Below, one piece after another: positions 21,179-32,905 of a stretch of 64,000 bases of DNA. Origin of the DNA: Manihot esculenta (Eukaryota; Streptophyta; Magnoliopsida; Malpighiales; Euphorbiaceae). Each line of letters opens with the position of its first letter. Within the stretch, counting starts at the first letter, position 1. The stretch is taken from NCBI RefSeq assembly GCF_001659605.2, contig NC_035161.2, forward strand, positions 3,602,343-3,666,342. Reading direction: 5' to 3'. Made by a program: the position numbers and the translations under genes. Under the pieces are notes generated by a model, which saw nothing but the letters and a program-made list of their open reading frames with translations, was not told the DNA's origin and did no database searches.

Positions 21179-21534
21179 AATATAGAGAAAACACATATTG
21201 AAATTTTTATTTCATAATTTTTTTCTTAATAATATTTTCAGGGTTATGAATTTGTTATGTATTTTTATAGTATAATGTAGTTTTATAATCATAGATTTGC
21301 ATTTAATTAGGTCTATTTTCTCCCCATTTCCATTCCTCAATGTGGTGGGCAGATTTGTATTAAGCAACAATTAGGGCTTGTATATTTCATCTCAAATTCA
21401 GGTTGTAAATTAACTATATACATATATATAATTCCTTAATTTTCACCAATAGCACTTTATCTATGGAAACAATAATATGGCTTTTTTCTTTTTGAAATAT
21501 AAAATTTATATACAAAAACTGTATCAACCAAATT
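21179..21534 (+). other. KIN-14 3' UTR and flank
   Basis: Follows the TAA at 21176-21178. T-rich, with several AATAAT-like stretches that could serve as poly(A) signals. No other feature is seen. Confidence 0.45.
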
Positions 21535-21945
21535 TAAGTCAATTTCATATTCTATTTCACTCCTGAATAAATTCTTTTCACCCTTTTCTCACAGTATTAC
21601 TTCGCTATCAATTACCAAGAGTATTTAACTTTGCAAGATGATCCTTACTGTTCATACGGGATTCCATATATCCATTCTATTTGAATCAGAGTGTAAGCTA
21701 GTAATACTTTCAGCCAATGGACTTTCGCAATTTAAAGTGCAACACTCCACCGCTTAGCAGCACGATGCCTGTATTGCTTCTGCTTTCATTTTGTTTGCCG
21801 CTATTATAGGGATCGCTTTTACTTTCTTTAACTCTAATTATTAAAATATTTCAATTCGTCGGATTGTCTCTTGTTTGTCCATAAATTCAGTAGCAGTTTG
21901 AAAGATTGATCTATTCATGAATCTCCAAATCTAAGCTTATTATTT
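21535..21945 (-). pseudogene. Nuclear copy (NUPT) of part of plastid 23S rRNA
   Basis: Read on the minus strand, this follows the 5' third of plastid 23S rRNA block by block: a GGAGATTC block, AAAGTAAAAGCGAT, AATAGCGGC, CATCGTGCTGCTA, GCGGTGGAGTG, CTAGCTTACACTCTGAT, TGGAATCCCGT, TAAATACTC, GATAGCGAAGTA and GTGAAATAGAA. Differences from the plastid sequence, as I know it, are mostly C-to-T and G-to-A, as expected of a methylated nuclear insertion decaying over time. A stretch of ~30 bases between AAATG-AAGCAG and GCAATACA is missing. It is not a working rRNA gene. The ends are approximate. Confidence 0.88.
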
Positions 21946-22530
21946 AATCTAATATATAATTCATATTTTCCTTGTTATCATCATGACTAATGATATAATT
22001 AATAAAAAAAAAGTAACTGAAAATCTTTACACTGCAATGATAATTTTTATATTTAAAAATTTATAAGTGGAAGTAAAAAAATGTAAAAAAATGAAAAATG
22101 AAGAAATAAATTTAAAATATTTTTTAATTAATTAAAATAATTTTAGTTAATATTTTTATATTAGTAGGATTTATTTATATGTAAAATAAATTCCACAATT
22201 AATAATAAAAAGTCATATCTCTTTTTGCGCATATAAAATTACATTTTTTCCTTTTAAAATTAAATAAAATTTATATAAACTTTTTAATTTTAAATGAAAT
22301 TATTAAAATTAAAATGTTTATAAGACTACATTATACTATATAAATTAGTCTTATAATTTATATACACTTCTTTAATTTTAATTTTAAATTAAAATAAAAT
22401 TTATATATAAATTAACAATAAATTGATATACTAATTTATTTTTGTATGTTTTAAATATATAAATTAAAATTATTTATTTATTATGGATCACAACATTTAG
22501 GTCCAATTAGGGTTTGTAATATTCAAGCTC
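21946..22530. other. AT-rich intergenic DNA
   Basis: Strongly A/T-rich with no gene or clear repeat. The plastid-derived insertion may extend a little into it, but decay makes this undecidable by eye. Confidence 0.4.
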
Positions 22531-22793
22531 CACTTTCAAAAGATCAAGCCCATTTCTTCGTCTTCCACCTCCAGTTTCTGCAACAGAACTTGGATTTTCT
22601 GTTCAATCATTCCAAAAGAAAAAGAGATTTTCAACGTTATAGAAGAATATATAAAAGAAATCAGTTTCGCCGGCGTATACTCCTTCGCGATTGATCTATC
22701 AATCGAGGTAAGATTTATTCTCTTCAATCTTCTCTTCTCTGACTTGTTTATGGAGGAGAAGTTTCCTGATATGTATCGATTTGCGAAGATGCC

Positions 22794-23090
22794 ATGGGAG
22801 CCTCGAATGGCCCAAGACTCTCAGGAATGCAGAAGCAAGTGCTTAGTCTCTACCGAGCATTTCTGCGAGCTGCTCGTTTGAAATCCCCTGAAGATCGCCG
22901 ACAGATTGAATCCATGGTATCGGCAGAGTTTCGCCACAACTCCCAGCATGTAGATCGCAAGAATTTCCTCTACATCGAGTATTTGCTTCGTCGGGGTAAG
23001 AAACAGCTTGATCAGCTCAAGAGTCCTGATACTGTTGGATTGTCTTCTCTATATATCAATTTGCATCAATCCCAAAATCATAAGCCTTGA
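22794..23090 (+). CDS. SDHAF1: SDHAF1-like succinate dehydrogenase assembly factor
   Basis: LYR-motif protein of the mitochondrial matrix that helps deliver Fe-S clusters to the iron-sulfur subunit of complex II (succinate dehydrogenase). Single exon, 98 aa, near the family's usual length. The LYR tripeptide sits in SLYRAFLRAAR (residues ~18-28). Next come the conserved SPEDRRQIES and FRHNSQHVDRKNFLYIEYLL, then RRGKKQLDQLKSPD. The start at 22794 is the first ATG in frame with these blocks. A likely 5' UTR intron runs from CGAG/gtaaga (22708/22709) to gcgaag/ATGCC (about 22788). If it is not spliced, an out-of-frame ATG at 22750 would precede the true start. An out-of-frame ATG also sits 5 bases before it. 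Confidence 0.9.
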   Translation: MGASNGPRLSGMQKQVLSLYRAFLRAARLKSPEDRRQIESMVSAEFRHNSQHVDRKNFLYIEYLLRRGKKQLDQLKSPDTVGLSSLYINLHQSQNHKP

Positions 23091-24780
23091 ATTTTTCAAT
23101 TTGGGCATATTGTTTGCTAAGTGTAGGTTTTACTTTATTCTTTAAGTGATTCTTGGTGGAGATTAAACTAATTGTAATGTGCTGATTATTTAAGAGTTGG
23201 GATACATTTGCCCATTGCCTCCATTGATTCTTGAAAGGTGGGTTTAATTTCAAGCCAAATCAAAGTGCATGTATTAAATCTTACCAGTAATTGAAATGAT
23301 TGAATTGCATTTCAGGTGTCACAGGCTTGCATATCTGTCCTATTTGTTTGCATATTGTATTTAGAGGGAGAAAAACTAAAGGCTAATGCTCTACTAGATT
23401 TGTGCTTTGTCTACTGATAGATGAGAGCAAATTATAAGAGGGGGATGGAGAAGTCTTCAAAAGTGAAGTATAAATCCAATTTTCAGGTTTCTTGGATCTC
23501 TAATGAGTTGGGAGATAATCTGGTTTAAGAATTTTGTTTCAGATCCTTTATGCACAAATCTCTTTTAATGAAACTTCAAGCTCCAAATATTTCAAGTCTG
23601 CTTTTCTTTCCTCCTCCTCCAAGTTAGAGAATTTGCTGCTTAATCTTAGAGAAAATCTATCATATGATTAACAGAATCATGGGCAAGTATTCTAGACCTG
23701 TAAGCAGACTTATCATTTGGACAAGCTTGATAAATTTTGATATGTAAGTCAACAAGAACAAGAATAAACTGCATTTGGAATAAGAGCCATGAAGAGAAGA
23801 GACTCTTTGCTAGTGCATCACATTCAAGAATGGTAATAGATCGGATATTTTCAAGTTTGCATCAGAGTTATCGTATGAAAAATTGAGGTTGGATTCAACA
23901 TATGATGATTTTTGCAGATAAACCCTACATGTGGCATCACAGGTCGGATATTTTTGAGTTTGCATCTAGTTATGGTATAAAAATTGAGTTCTATTCAGAT
24001 ATGGTGATTTTTGCAGATAAACCCTACATGTTTCCACTGATGATTCAGTTCCATCATTTCGGAAAGACTTGCAGCTTGCTGTGTATCGAACAACTATGAT
24101 TATTCCCATTTTGCAAGGGAACAAATCTCTTAGACTTTTAACGCATTATTATTTTTTTTCCCATTTTGAAAAATAGGCAAAATATTGATATATTAAGAGC
24201 CTTTTGTAGCATAAAATTGATAGTGGCCACAAAATAAGTTAGGTTTAGTGTGTGACATAACAATTAAATGAGGATATGATGGTCCACCAGATAATTGACA
24301 TGCAGAGCATTTTGGAACTCAGAGTTAAATGTGATATAAGCCTTTACTTCCTTATCATGCTATTCTTGACATATCAGTGAGAGGAATCCAAAAATGTAAT
24401 AAGCAGGAAAATAACAGAAAATTTGAAAATTTGAAATTTATATATAAAACCCAATATTCTTCTTTAACTGTTTTTATTTTATATTTATTTGAAAAAAAAA
24501 AAAGGGAAAGGCCTGGAAAGTTCATTGTCAATCTTCATATATATATATATATATAATCTCCAATACCCTTGCCCCTAAAATAAAAAAAAAAATACTATTA
24601 ATTTATTTAATTGTTATAATTTTATAAATTTAAAGATTTTTTTTAAAAAAAATCATGTAATGAAATCTTAACAAAATCTCCATTCCTCAAAAAGTTCCAA
24701 AATTTTGCAAAATAAATAAAGGGAAAAAAGGATAAATAACTGCAAAGTTAAAGGAAGGAGAGTCCTATCCCCAAAAAAAT
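23091..24780. other. SDHAF1 3' flank and intergenic DNA
   Basis: No gene recognised. It contains the ~103-bp tandem repeat described separately, and A/T-rich runs, including an (AT)n tract near 24537, towards the RBCS promoter. Confidence 0.4.
23841..24035 (+). repeat. Diverged tandem duplication, ~103-bp unit x2
   Basis: TCGGATATTT-T/C-x-AGTTTGCATC begins at 23841 and 23944. Both copies continue to GATTTTTGCAGATAAACCC. The copies differ by several substitutions and small gaps, so the duplication is not recent. Confidence 0.8.
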
Positions 24781-24819
24781 GAAGGGCCATAAAACGCGTT
24801 GCGGACTCAAATGAGATGA

Positions 24820-25009
24820 GATAAGATTATGGACATAAGTACACGTGGCACACCGTGAGTAGTGCCTAACGATAAGGCTAACGTCTCCTGTATGTGGCCA
24901 TCATAAGATCCAACAGCTAAACTCCTGAAAATGAAGCCTGAACCGTTGGATCAGAAATGGCACTCTCAAAACGACAAGGCAAAGAGAAGCCAAAAGGCGT
25001 TATAAAAGG
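24820..25009 (+). promoter_or_regulatory. Light-responsive RBCS promoter (I-box, G-box, I-box, TATA)
   Basis: GATAAGA at 24820-24826 (I-box), CACGTGGCA at 24842-24850 (G-box), GATAAGG at 24871-24877 (I-box) and TATAAAAGG at 25001-25009 (TATA box). The I-box/G-box pair is the known light-response module of plant RBCS promoters, bound by MYB/GATA-type and bZIP/bHLH (HY5, PIF) factors. The TATA box lies 84 bases before the ATG, so the leader is ~55 nt. Confidence 0.88.
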
Positions 25010-25092
25010 AAGAAGGTGAAGAGTTGCTCGACCACTCAAGCAAGAGGTTGAACAACAAAAGTCTACTTGTAAGCAAGAAAGGGGAATTTGAA

Positions 25093-26503
25093 ATGGCTAC
25101 CTCTATGCTTTCAACTGCAACTGTGGCTAGCATTAACAGAGCTAGCCCTGCTCAAGCCAGCATGGTGGCACCATTCACCGGCCTCAAGTCCACCTCCGCC
25201 TTCCCAGCCACCACCAAAACCTCCGCTGATATCACCTCCCTCGCCAGCAACGGTGGCAGGGTCCAATGCATGCAGGTCATTAATTTATTCATAATTATCT
25301 TTTTTTTTTTAATTTTTTTTAACGAAAAATATTTTTCTTATAAATATTTTTCTTATAAGTTACTTTATCAATTTTAAGAATGTTATTAATATTATTATTA
25401 TATAAATTTATTAATATTTTTTAAATTATAATTAAAAATTAAAAAATAAAAAAATTTCTTAAAAAACATTTTTCATAAAAATTACTTTTAAAATACAATT
25501 CTTTTCAGCTTAGTCTTCGTTATTTGAGTTTGCATTTATTTTGTGAAATTAAACTATACATAAATCTACGACACTTTTAAAGAAAAATATTTTTTCAAAA
25601 ATACATTTTTAATTATAATATTAAAATATAAAAAAATTAAATTCATCTTAAACTGACTGTTAATAAAATATTTAAAGTTTAGAAAATATTTCAGTTCAAA
25701 AAAAAAAGTTTAGAAAATATTTTTTTAAAGTAGAAGTCATTTCCCTTCTTTTGAAACTGGTAAGTAATTTTTTTAAAAACTAATTTCATTTTTTTTCATT
25801 TAAAAAATATTTTTATTAATAATTTTATAAATATCTTAAATATCATAATGTGAAAAATATTTTTTAAAAATATATATATTTTTAAACAAACAAGCCTAAC
25901 TAAAAAATAATAAATTAATTTTATAAATATCTCCACATTTAAAATTTAGCTAAAGCAAGTTAAGTGATAATTAATCATTGTATAGTAATCTATAAAATAA
26001 ACATTAAACTATAAAAAAATAATTATTTAAAATGTAGTTATAAATATTTTCAAAATTTACTGCTTAACTTTAAAAAAAAAAAAAAAAAAACTATTTGAAT
26101 TTTTTTGTTGTTTATAAAATATTTTTTAAAAAAATTATTGATAAATTACTGTAAAAATGGGATTGCAGGTATGGCCAACACGTGGCAAGAAGAAGTTTGA
26201 GACTCTCTCATACCTTCCACCACTCTCAAGGGAGCAATTGGCCAGTGAAATTGACTACCTTCTTCGTTCCGGATGGATTCCTTGCTTGGAATTCGAGTTG
26301 GAGGTTCTCTTTTTCACTTTTCCCCAATTTTTATTTTTCATTCTTTTATAATTGTATATATTTAACATCAATGAATAGTAATATCTCTCACAAAAAAAAA
26401 ATTTAACTTTATTATTTACTCCCTAATTATATTCTTCTTTTTCTAAATTTACCCCTATTTTAAATAAAATAAAAAGAAGAAAATTGCAGAGACTGACTTC
26501 AGG

Positions 26504-26551
<48 letters not shown>

Positions 26552-26799
26552 TGATTATGAAGCATGGATTTGTGTACCGTGCGCACGGTAGCTTACCAGG
26601 GTACTACGATGGACGTTACTGGACAATGTGGAAGCTGCCAATGTTTGGGTGCACAGATTCATCGCAGGTGTTGAAGGAGCTTGATGAGCTTATCAAAGCT
26701 CACCCAGATGGCTTCGCTAGGATCATTGGCTTCGACAATGTTCGCCAAGTCCAGTGCATCAGTTTCATTGCCTACAAGCCTCCCGGCACCGATTATTAA
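25093..26799 (+). CDS. RBCS: RuBisCO small subunit precursor
   Basis: Small subunit of the CO2-fixing enzyme in the chloroplast stroma, made in the cytosol and imported. Three exons: 25093-25275, 26169-26303 and 26563-26799; 555 nt, 184 aa. Residues 1 to ~59 are a Ser/Thr/Ala-rich transit peptide; cleavage is expected before MQVWP. The mature part has [59 protein letters not shown] and the C-terminal block with [14 protein letters not shown], ending GTDY. The exon junctions (CMQ/VWP and ELE/HGF) are the usual dicot RBCS positions. Intron 1 is long (893 nt) and intron 2 ends after a 45-base T run. No broken residue is seen, and the gene looks functional. Confidence 0.97.
26506..26550 (+). repeat. 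Poly-T run of 45 in RBCS intron 2
   Basis: An uninterrupted T tract placed just before the acceptor (gattatgaag/CATGG). It forms an exaggerated polypyrimidine tract and is probably length-variable. Confidence 0.95.
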
Positions 26800-27602
26800 A
26801 ATTTCCTTGCTTGTTGACGTTATCCTCTCTGGGTTTTCTTCACTGAGTTTGTTTTTCTGAATTTTTTTTTTTAGTTTTTGTATCTTTCCTTTTCCTCTTT
26901 CTTCATCGGAGTTTTTCCGATGGAAATGGAATGGAAGATGCGATGCTGAATCTTATAAACTATTCAATATTTTCTTGTTATTAATCGTATCAAACTTATA
27001 TGTTCTTAATTTTAATGTTTTTATGTTGTGATGGTGTTGTATAAATAATGGATTATGTTTCTCTTGAAATTTCTAATTCTTATGATATGAAGTATATCAT
27101 GCGTGGTTTCCCAGGGAATTAGGTTTCATTACTTAATTTGTATATTAATATGAGAATCACATGATTTATAATATGTAAAAATAAATAAATGTCACTTATA
27201 AGTAGGAAAATCTACAAGAAGTAGCTTAATATTAACTTATAGTACCTGTTAGCTAGCTGCAATAGTCGTTTATAGATGGTTAATTAGTCACTTCTTAAAA
27301 ATAAAAAAATGGTAGAACTCCAAAATTAACAAATAAAAAAGAATTATAAATAACTATTATGATCTTCAACTTGCTACCAATATTACAAATTCTTATATGA
27401 TTTTTAAAAATTACAATTTGATCTTCAAGGTTTTAGATCCTTATCACTCCCCCATTTAATTAGTCGATATCCTCATCGATTAAGCTTTTATAAAGTTTGT
27501 CTTTTGTGAATATACTTGGATGCTTGACTCTTTCTCTTAGCTAGTTTCTATTGTACTTGAATCTTTCAACCTAACCCATAAGTAGTAGGGAGCAAGGTAA
27601 AA
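26800..27602. other. RBCS 3' UTR and flank up to the retroelement
   Basis: The first ~250 bases are likely 3' UTR. No 5' LTR or primer-binding site for the following Ty3 element could be found; the sequence just before its gag (27480-27600) looks like untranslated leader. Confidence 0.45.
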
Positions 27603-30600
27603 ATGGCAGATTACCTGAAGTATGATGCTCCTAAGTATAAGGAGAATGATGACCCGTTTGAGTATATCAAAGTAGTGAAGATGATAATTTATGAGTTAGG
27701 AGCCAGCGATAGTAGAGCCATTCAAATGGTCAGGTTTACTTTGAAGTGCAAGAAGGCAAAATAGTGGTTCAAGAATTATATGGAACCAAAATTGAATAGC
27801 TTGTCCTGAAAACAGTTTGCAAATAAGTTTGCAGGATAAACTTTTCCAAATAGTTCAAAAGAGTTGAAGGTGATAGAGTTTGAGTAGTTAAGGTAGATTG
27901 AAGAGATGAGTATAGATGAATACATAGATAAGTTTCTGTGTATGCTGCTAGAAAGTTTCCACACTATAGTGGATGCAACTAGAAAGATAAAGGTTAGTGC
28001 TCTCATTCAAGGAAGAGTGAAGCAACAAGTGGCACAAGCATCAGGTTCCAAGGCCTTGAGTACAGAAAAATTTGATCTCCCTTTTCTAAGTGCAACTGCC
28101 ACAGGAAGTAGAAAGTTGAATAAGTTTACTAAGAAGACCAAGAAGAATAAGTTCTGGAACAGGTTCAAATCTGGTTTAAGAATGGGCAGTAGTTCTAATT
28201 CTGGTTCAAATAGCTCTGAATGTGTCAGATATGGAAAATCACACAAAAGGCCTTATCGGTTTGGGACTACAGCTTGTTATAAATATATACAAAAGGGACA
28301 CATGGCTAGTGAGTATCCCAATGTAGCCAAGATGACACAATGCAATAGATAGCTTCTGGCAGTGTGGCCCAACCAGTAGCTTCAGCCACATCTTAGGGCA
28401 GAGGGCAAGGTAGAGGAAGAGGGACGACTTTTTTTTTTAGCAGGTTCCCAAGGAGAAAGTCTTTTAGCACCAGCACGAATCTTTACCATGACATAGCAGG
28501 AGGCCAATACATCAAACACAGTGGTATCAGGTAAACTCACTATTGAGTATTCTAATGTGTATGCTCTTATGGACCCTATGCCTTTCATTCTTTTGTTTCT
28601 TCGAGGATCGTAGGTAGTTTGGATTTAATAGCTTCTAGGCTAAAGTGTCATCTTTGGGTCAGTGGGCCCAAGTATGATCCGTCTATGACAGAGTCAGTCT
28701 ATCTCAGTCCAGTTATAGTTAAGGACAAGTGCCTTCAAGCCGACTTTGTGATTCTAGATTTGACTGATTGTGATGTCATTCTAGGAATGGATTGGCTCTC
28801 TACTCATGGTGTTACCTTGGACTGAAGAGACAAGCTAGTTAGGTTCAAAGAACAAGATGGATCAGAGATTGTCTTTCGAGGAGACAAGTCAAATATGTCT
28901 AGAGGTTTAATATCTGCCTTACAGGCTCGTAGGTTGCTTAAGAGGGGTAGTCACGAGTTTCTTGCTCATGTCAGAGAGTTTAACGGTCAGGTCAGGGAAT
29001 TAGCTTTAGTGCCCGTGATTAGAGAGTTTCTTGATGTTTTTTCAGATGATCTACCAAGTTTACTACCTGATAGGGAAATAGAGTTTGAAATTGAAGTATT
29101 ACTAGAAACCAGATCCATCTCTATTCCTCCCTACAGGATGGCACCTGCTGAGTTCACATAACTAAAGAACAGTTGCAAGAGTTGATAGATAAGGGCTTCA
29201 TCCAACTTAGTACCTCACCCTGGAGTGCTCCAGTGTTGTTTATGAAAAATAAGGATGGATTCCTAAGAATTTGTATTGACTATAGACAGTTAAACAAGAT
29301 CACTACCAAGAATAAGTATCTTTTACCTAGGATCAATGATCTATTCAACTAGCTAGCAGGAGTCGATTGTATCTCCAAGATAGATTTGAGATTCGGGTAT
29401 CATTATTTAAGAATCAGAGAAGACATACCTAAGATAGCTTTTAAGACCAGATATGGGTATTATGAGCTCCTAGTAATGCCGTTCAAACTATCTAATGCCC
29501 CTGCAGCATTCATGGATCCCATGAATAGAGTTTTTAGACAGTTCTAGATTACTTTGTTATTATCTTTATTGATGATATCTTAGTATATACCAGAAATGCA
29601 AAGGAGCATGCCTATCATCTGAGGAGAGTATTGCAGACCTTGAGAGAACACGAGTGTATGCCATGTTCTCTAAATATGAGTTCTAATTGAGGAGTATCTC
29701 TTTCTTAGGGCATTTAGTGTCAGAAAATGGAATTATGATAGACTCTAAGAAAGTAAAAGCAGTAGCTAACTGGTCCAGACTCATTACAGTAACAAAGATC
29801 AAAAGTTTTTCGGATTTGGCAGGTTATTACAGAGGATTTGTTTAGGTTTTCTCCAAAATAGCTGCTCCTATGACCAGGTTGACCCAGAAGAATAAAAAAT
29901 TTGTTTAGTCAAATCAGTGTGAAGAGAGTTTTTAAGAGTTAAAGAGAAGATTGACGTCAGCACCAATGTTAGCTCTGCTTACAAGTAATGAGGATTTCAC
30001 AGTGTTCTGTGATGCATCCCGACTGAGACTAGGTTGTGTATTGATGCAGAATGATAGAGTAATAGCTTATACTTCTAGACAATTGAAGAAGCACGAGTTA
30101 AATTCTCCTACACACGATCTAGAGATGGCAGCTGCGGTCTTTACACTCAAGATGTGGAGACACTACCTGTATGGAGTGAAAATTGAGATCTTTACAGATC
30201 ATTAAAGTTTGCAATATATTTTGAGTCAGAAAGAGTTGAATTTGAGGCAGAGGAGATGGGTAGAACTGCTTAGTGATCATGATTGCAAAATTCAGTATCA
30301 TCTGGGTAAAGCAAATATAGTGGCAGATGCTCTTAGCCAAAAATCACTTGGCAATTTATCTCATATCTCAATAGAAAGGAAATTAGTGGTGAAAGAGTTT
30401 TATAGGCTTGTTAATGAAGGCTTACAGCTGGAGTTGTCTGGTACAGATGCTTTGGTGGCACAAATGAAAGTGACACCTGTATTTTTGGAATAAGTGGCAC
30501 AAAAACAACTCAAGTACCCAGAGTTGGTGAAAATAGCAGAAACAGTTCACCAATGTAAGAATGGTGATTACAGGTTTGACAATAAAGGGATTTTTCATTA

Positions 30601-31986
30601 TAAAACAGAATATGTGTACTAAATGACATAAGTTTAAAAAGAGACATTATGAGAGAGGCTCACAATGTCAAGTATAGTGTCCACCCTAGAGCCACCAAGA
30701 TGTATAAAGATATGAAAAAAGTATATTGGTGGCCTTTTATAAAAAGAGAAGTGACTTAGTTTGTGTCTGCTTGTGAGCTATATCAGAGGGTGAAGGTTGG
30801 AATATCAGAAGTCAGTTAGAATGCTCAACCTACTACCTATTCCAGAATGAAAATTGGAACACATGGCAATAGATTTTGTAATGGTGTTACCAGTGACGTC
30901 TAACAAACATGACTTTTATGTGGGTAATAGTGGACAAATTGACCAAATATGCTCATTTTATCCCTGTCAGCAGTGGTTACTCTGTAGACAAATTGGCACA
31001 AATCTATGTGAAAGAAATCCTCAGGTTGCATGGGTCTTCAATTTCTCTAGCGCCGAATAGGGGTTTCTAGGTTTTGGTGGAGTCTGTAGAATATTATGAG
31101 TATAAGGTTAGATTTTAGCACTGCTTTCCACCCATAGACTGATGGATAATAAAAAAGAATCATCCAAACCATTGAGGACATATTAAGGATATGTATGCTA
31201 GACTTTGGTGGTTCTTAGAGGCAACATTTACCATTAATAAAGTTTGCTTACAATAACAGTTACCACGCTAGCCTTGGGATGGCTCCATATGAAGCTTTAT
31301 ATGGGAGAAAGTGCAGGTCACCTGTTTGTTGGGAAGAAGTATGAGAAAGAGTTTTAGTAGGACCAAAATTAGTAGAGATCACTAACAGGGTGGTGCCCAT
31401 TATCAGAGAAAGAATCAAAACAGCTGTAAGTAGATAGAAGAGCTATGCATACATTCATAGAAAGCAAATTGTCTTTCAAGAGGGAGATATGATATTGCTT
31501 AAGGTGTCTCCTATTAAAGAGGTGATTCGTTTTGGAAAGAAAGGTAAACTAGTTGCAAAGTACATCAAATTCTTCGAAATCTTACAAAAGATTAGGAATA
31601 TTTCTTACAAGTTAGATTTACCTGTTTCTATGGAGAGAATCCATCCAGTTTTTCATGTTTCTATGTTACAGAAATTCATGTCAGATCTGGATAAGGTTCT
31701 TAACGAGTCTGATGTAGAAATCCTAAGAGATATCACCTATATTGAGCAGCCAGTACGGATCATAAACATGTTGAGAAACAAAGAAATTATGATGGTAAAA
31801 GTTTTATGGGATCACCATAATATGGAAGATTGTATCTGAGATACTAGAGAGTCAATGCGTAGGCAGTACCCTTATCTCTTTTGAAGTAGGTTGTTAGATG
31901 ATTTTATGTTTTTTCTTGATATATATGTTATGTTTTTACATGTATGGTTGAACATTCGAGGACAAATGTTCTTAAAGAGAAAAGAA
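27603..31986 (+). pseudogene. Chromovirus (Tekay-like) Ty3/gypsy internal region, decayed
   Basis: The gag start is at 27603 (MADYLKYDAPK), with a degenerate CCHC knuckle around 28240-28320 (CYKYIQKGHMASEYP lacks the second and last Cys). Protease is at ~28500-28830 (CDVILGMDWLS). Reverse transcriptase (~29160-29700) has [13 protein letters not shown] and FIDDILVYT but a frameshift before the active site and several stops. RNase H is at ~29950-30350, the integrase zinc finger and core at ~30640-31330, and a C-terminal chromodomain-like stretch at ~31720-31890 (YIEQPVRI ... VKVLWDHHN). The chromodomain marks it as a chromovirus. A purine-rich tract (AAAGAGAAAAGAA) immediately precedes the 3' LTR. 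Multiple stops make it inactive. Confidence 0.9.
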
Positions 31987-32905
31987 TGTAACACCCGGCT
32001 AAACTCAAGTGTTGGAATTTTGACTTTCCGATGGAATCTCTATTGGAATCCAGAATCTTAAAACTGAAAATTTTAGAAGGGTAAAAAATGAATTTTTCAT
32101 AAAATGAAAAACTATTATTTTAAATAAATCAAACGTTTTAAATATATTCATGCATCATGAATGTTATGTGTATATAATTAGGTTATTTCACATTAGAATT
32201 CACGAATATAAGACATTGCATAATTAATTATTATTGTAAATGGATGTTGGATGATCTACTAGCTCTCGAGCATGTTATATTATATATGACAAGTATGGAA
32301 ATCTAGGTCAAGACCCAATGCCCCTGGCACTATGTAAGAGAAAGACTTGATGTGAATTATCTGTATTATGATGTATTTATACGATCATATATTTTATTAA
32401 AATATTTTATAATTATGTTTTTGCTTACTAGATTCTAATAGTTTATCCCTTTTTCTTAATCCCAGGTTTGCAGGATTAGAGTTAACTCGGGAGGTCAGTA
32501 ATGTCCTATGATATAACTTTTATGTAATAGTATAGTTTTGGACATATAATGTATTATGGATTAGAATTGTGCTTTGCCCAAATTTTCTTTTATAATCTCT
32601 TGTTTATGGTCTTATTGTGTAAAAATTTTAAGTTTAAGCTATGTTTGAACCAACTAAAATATGTAATGATGACCATATTGGAGCATTTGATGAAGGTTCT
32701 AGTATGAGTTTATGTTTTCAGTTATGTTTGAATGCACATGCTGAGTTTTGATTCATGAGATGTAACGTTCATGTATATTTTTAAGATTATGTTTGGAATT
32801 ATATCAGATATTACAGGATATAAAGTAGGCTTGCAACAGACCCCGGTAACCTTAAGTCGATCTGAACCCTAGCGTCAATAGCGCTTTGATTTTTGGGTCG
32901 TTACA
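31987..32905 (+). mobile_element. 3' LTR of the chromovirus element (919 bp)
   Basis: Begins TGTAACACCCGG directly after the purine tract and ends GGGTCGTTACA, with inverted TGTAAC/GTTACA tips. The last ~80 bases match the LTR end at 570-651. No 5' LTR partner is present. Confidence 0.88.

Noticed and set aside
21535..21945. Functional rRNA gene
   Set aside because: Only part of 23S rRNA is present, with a deletion and heavy transition decay.
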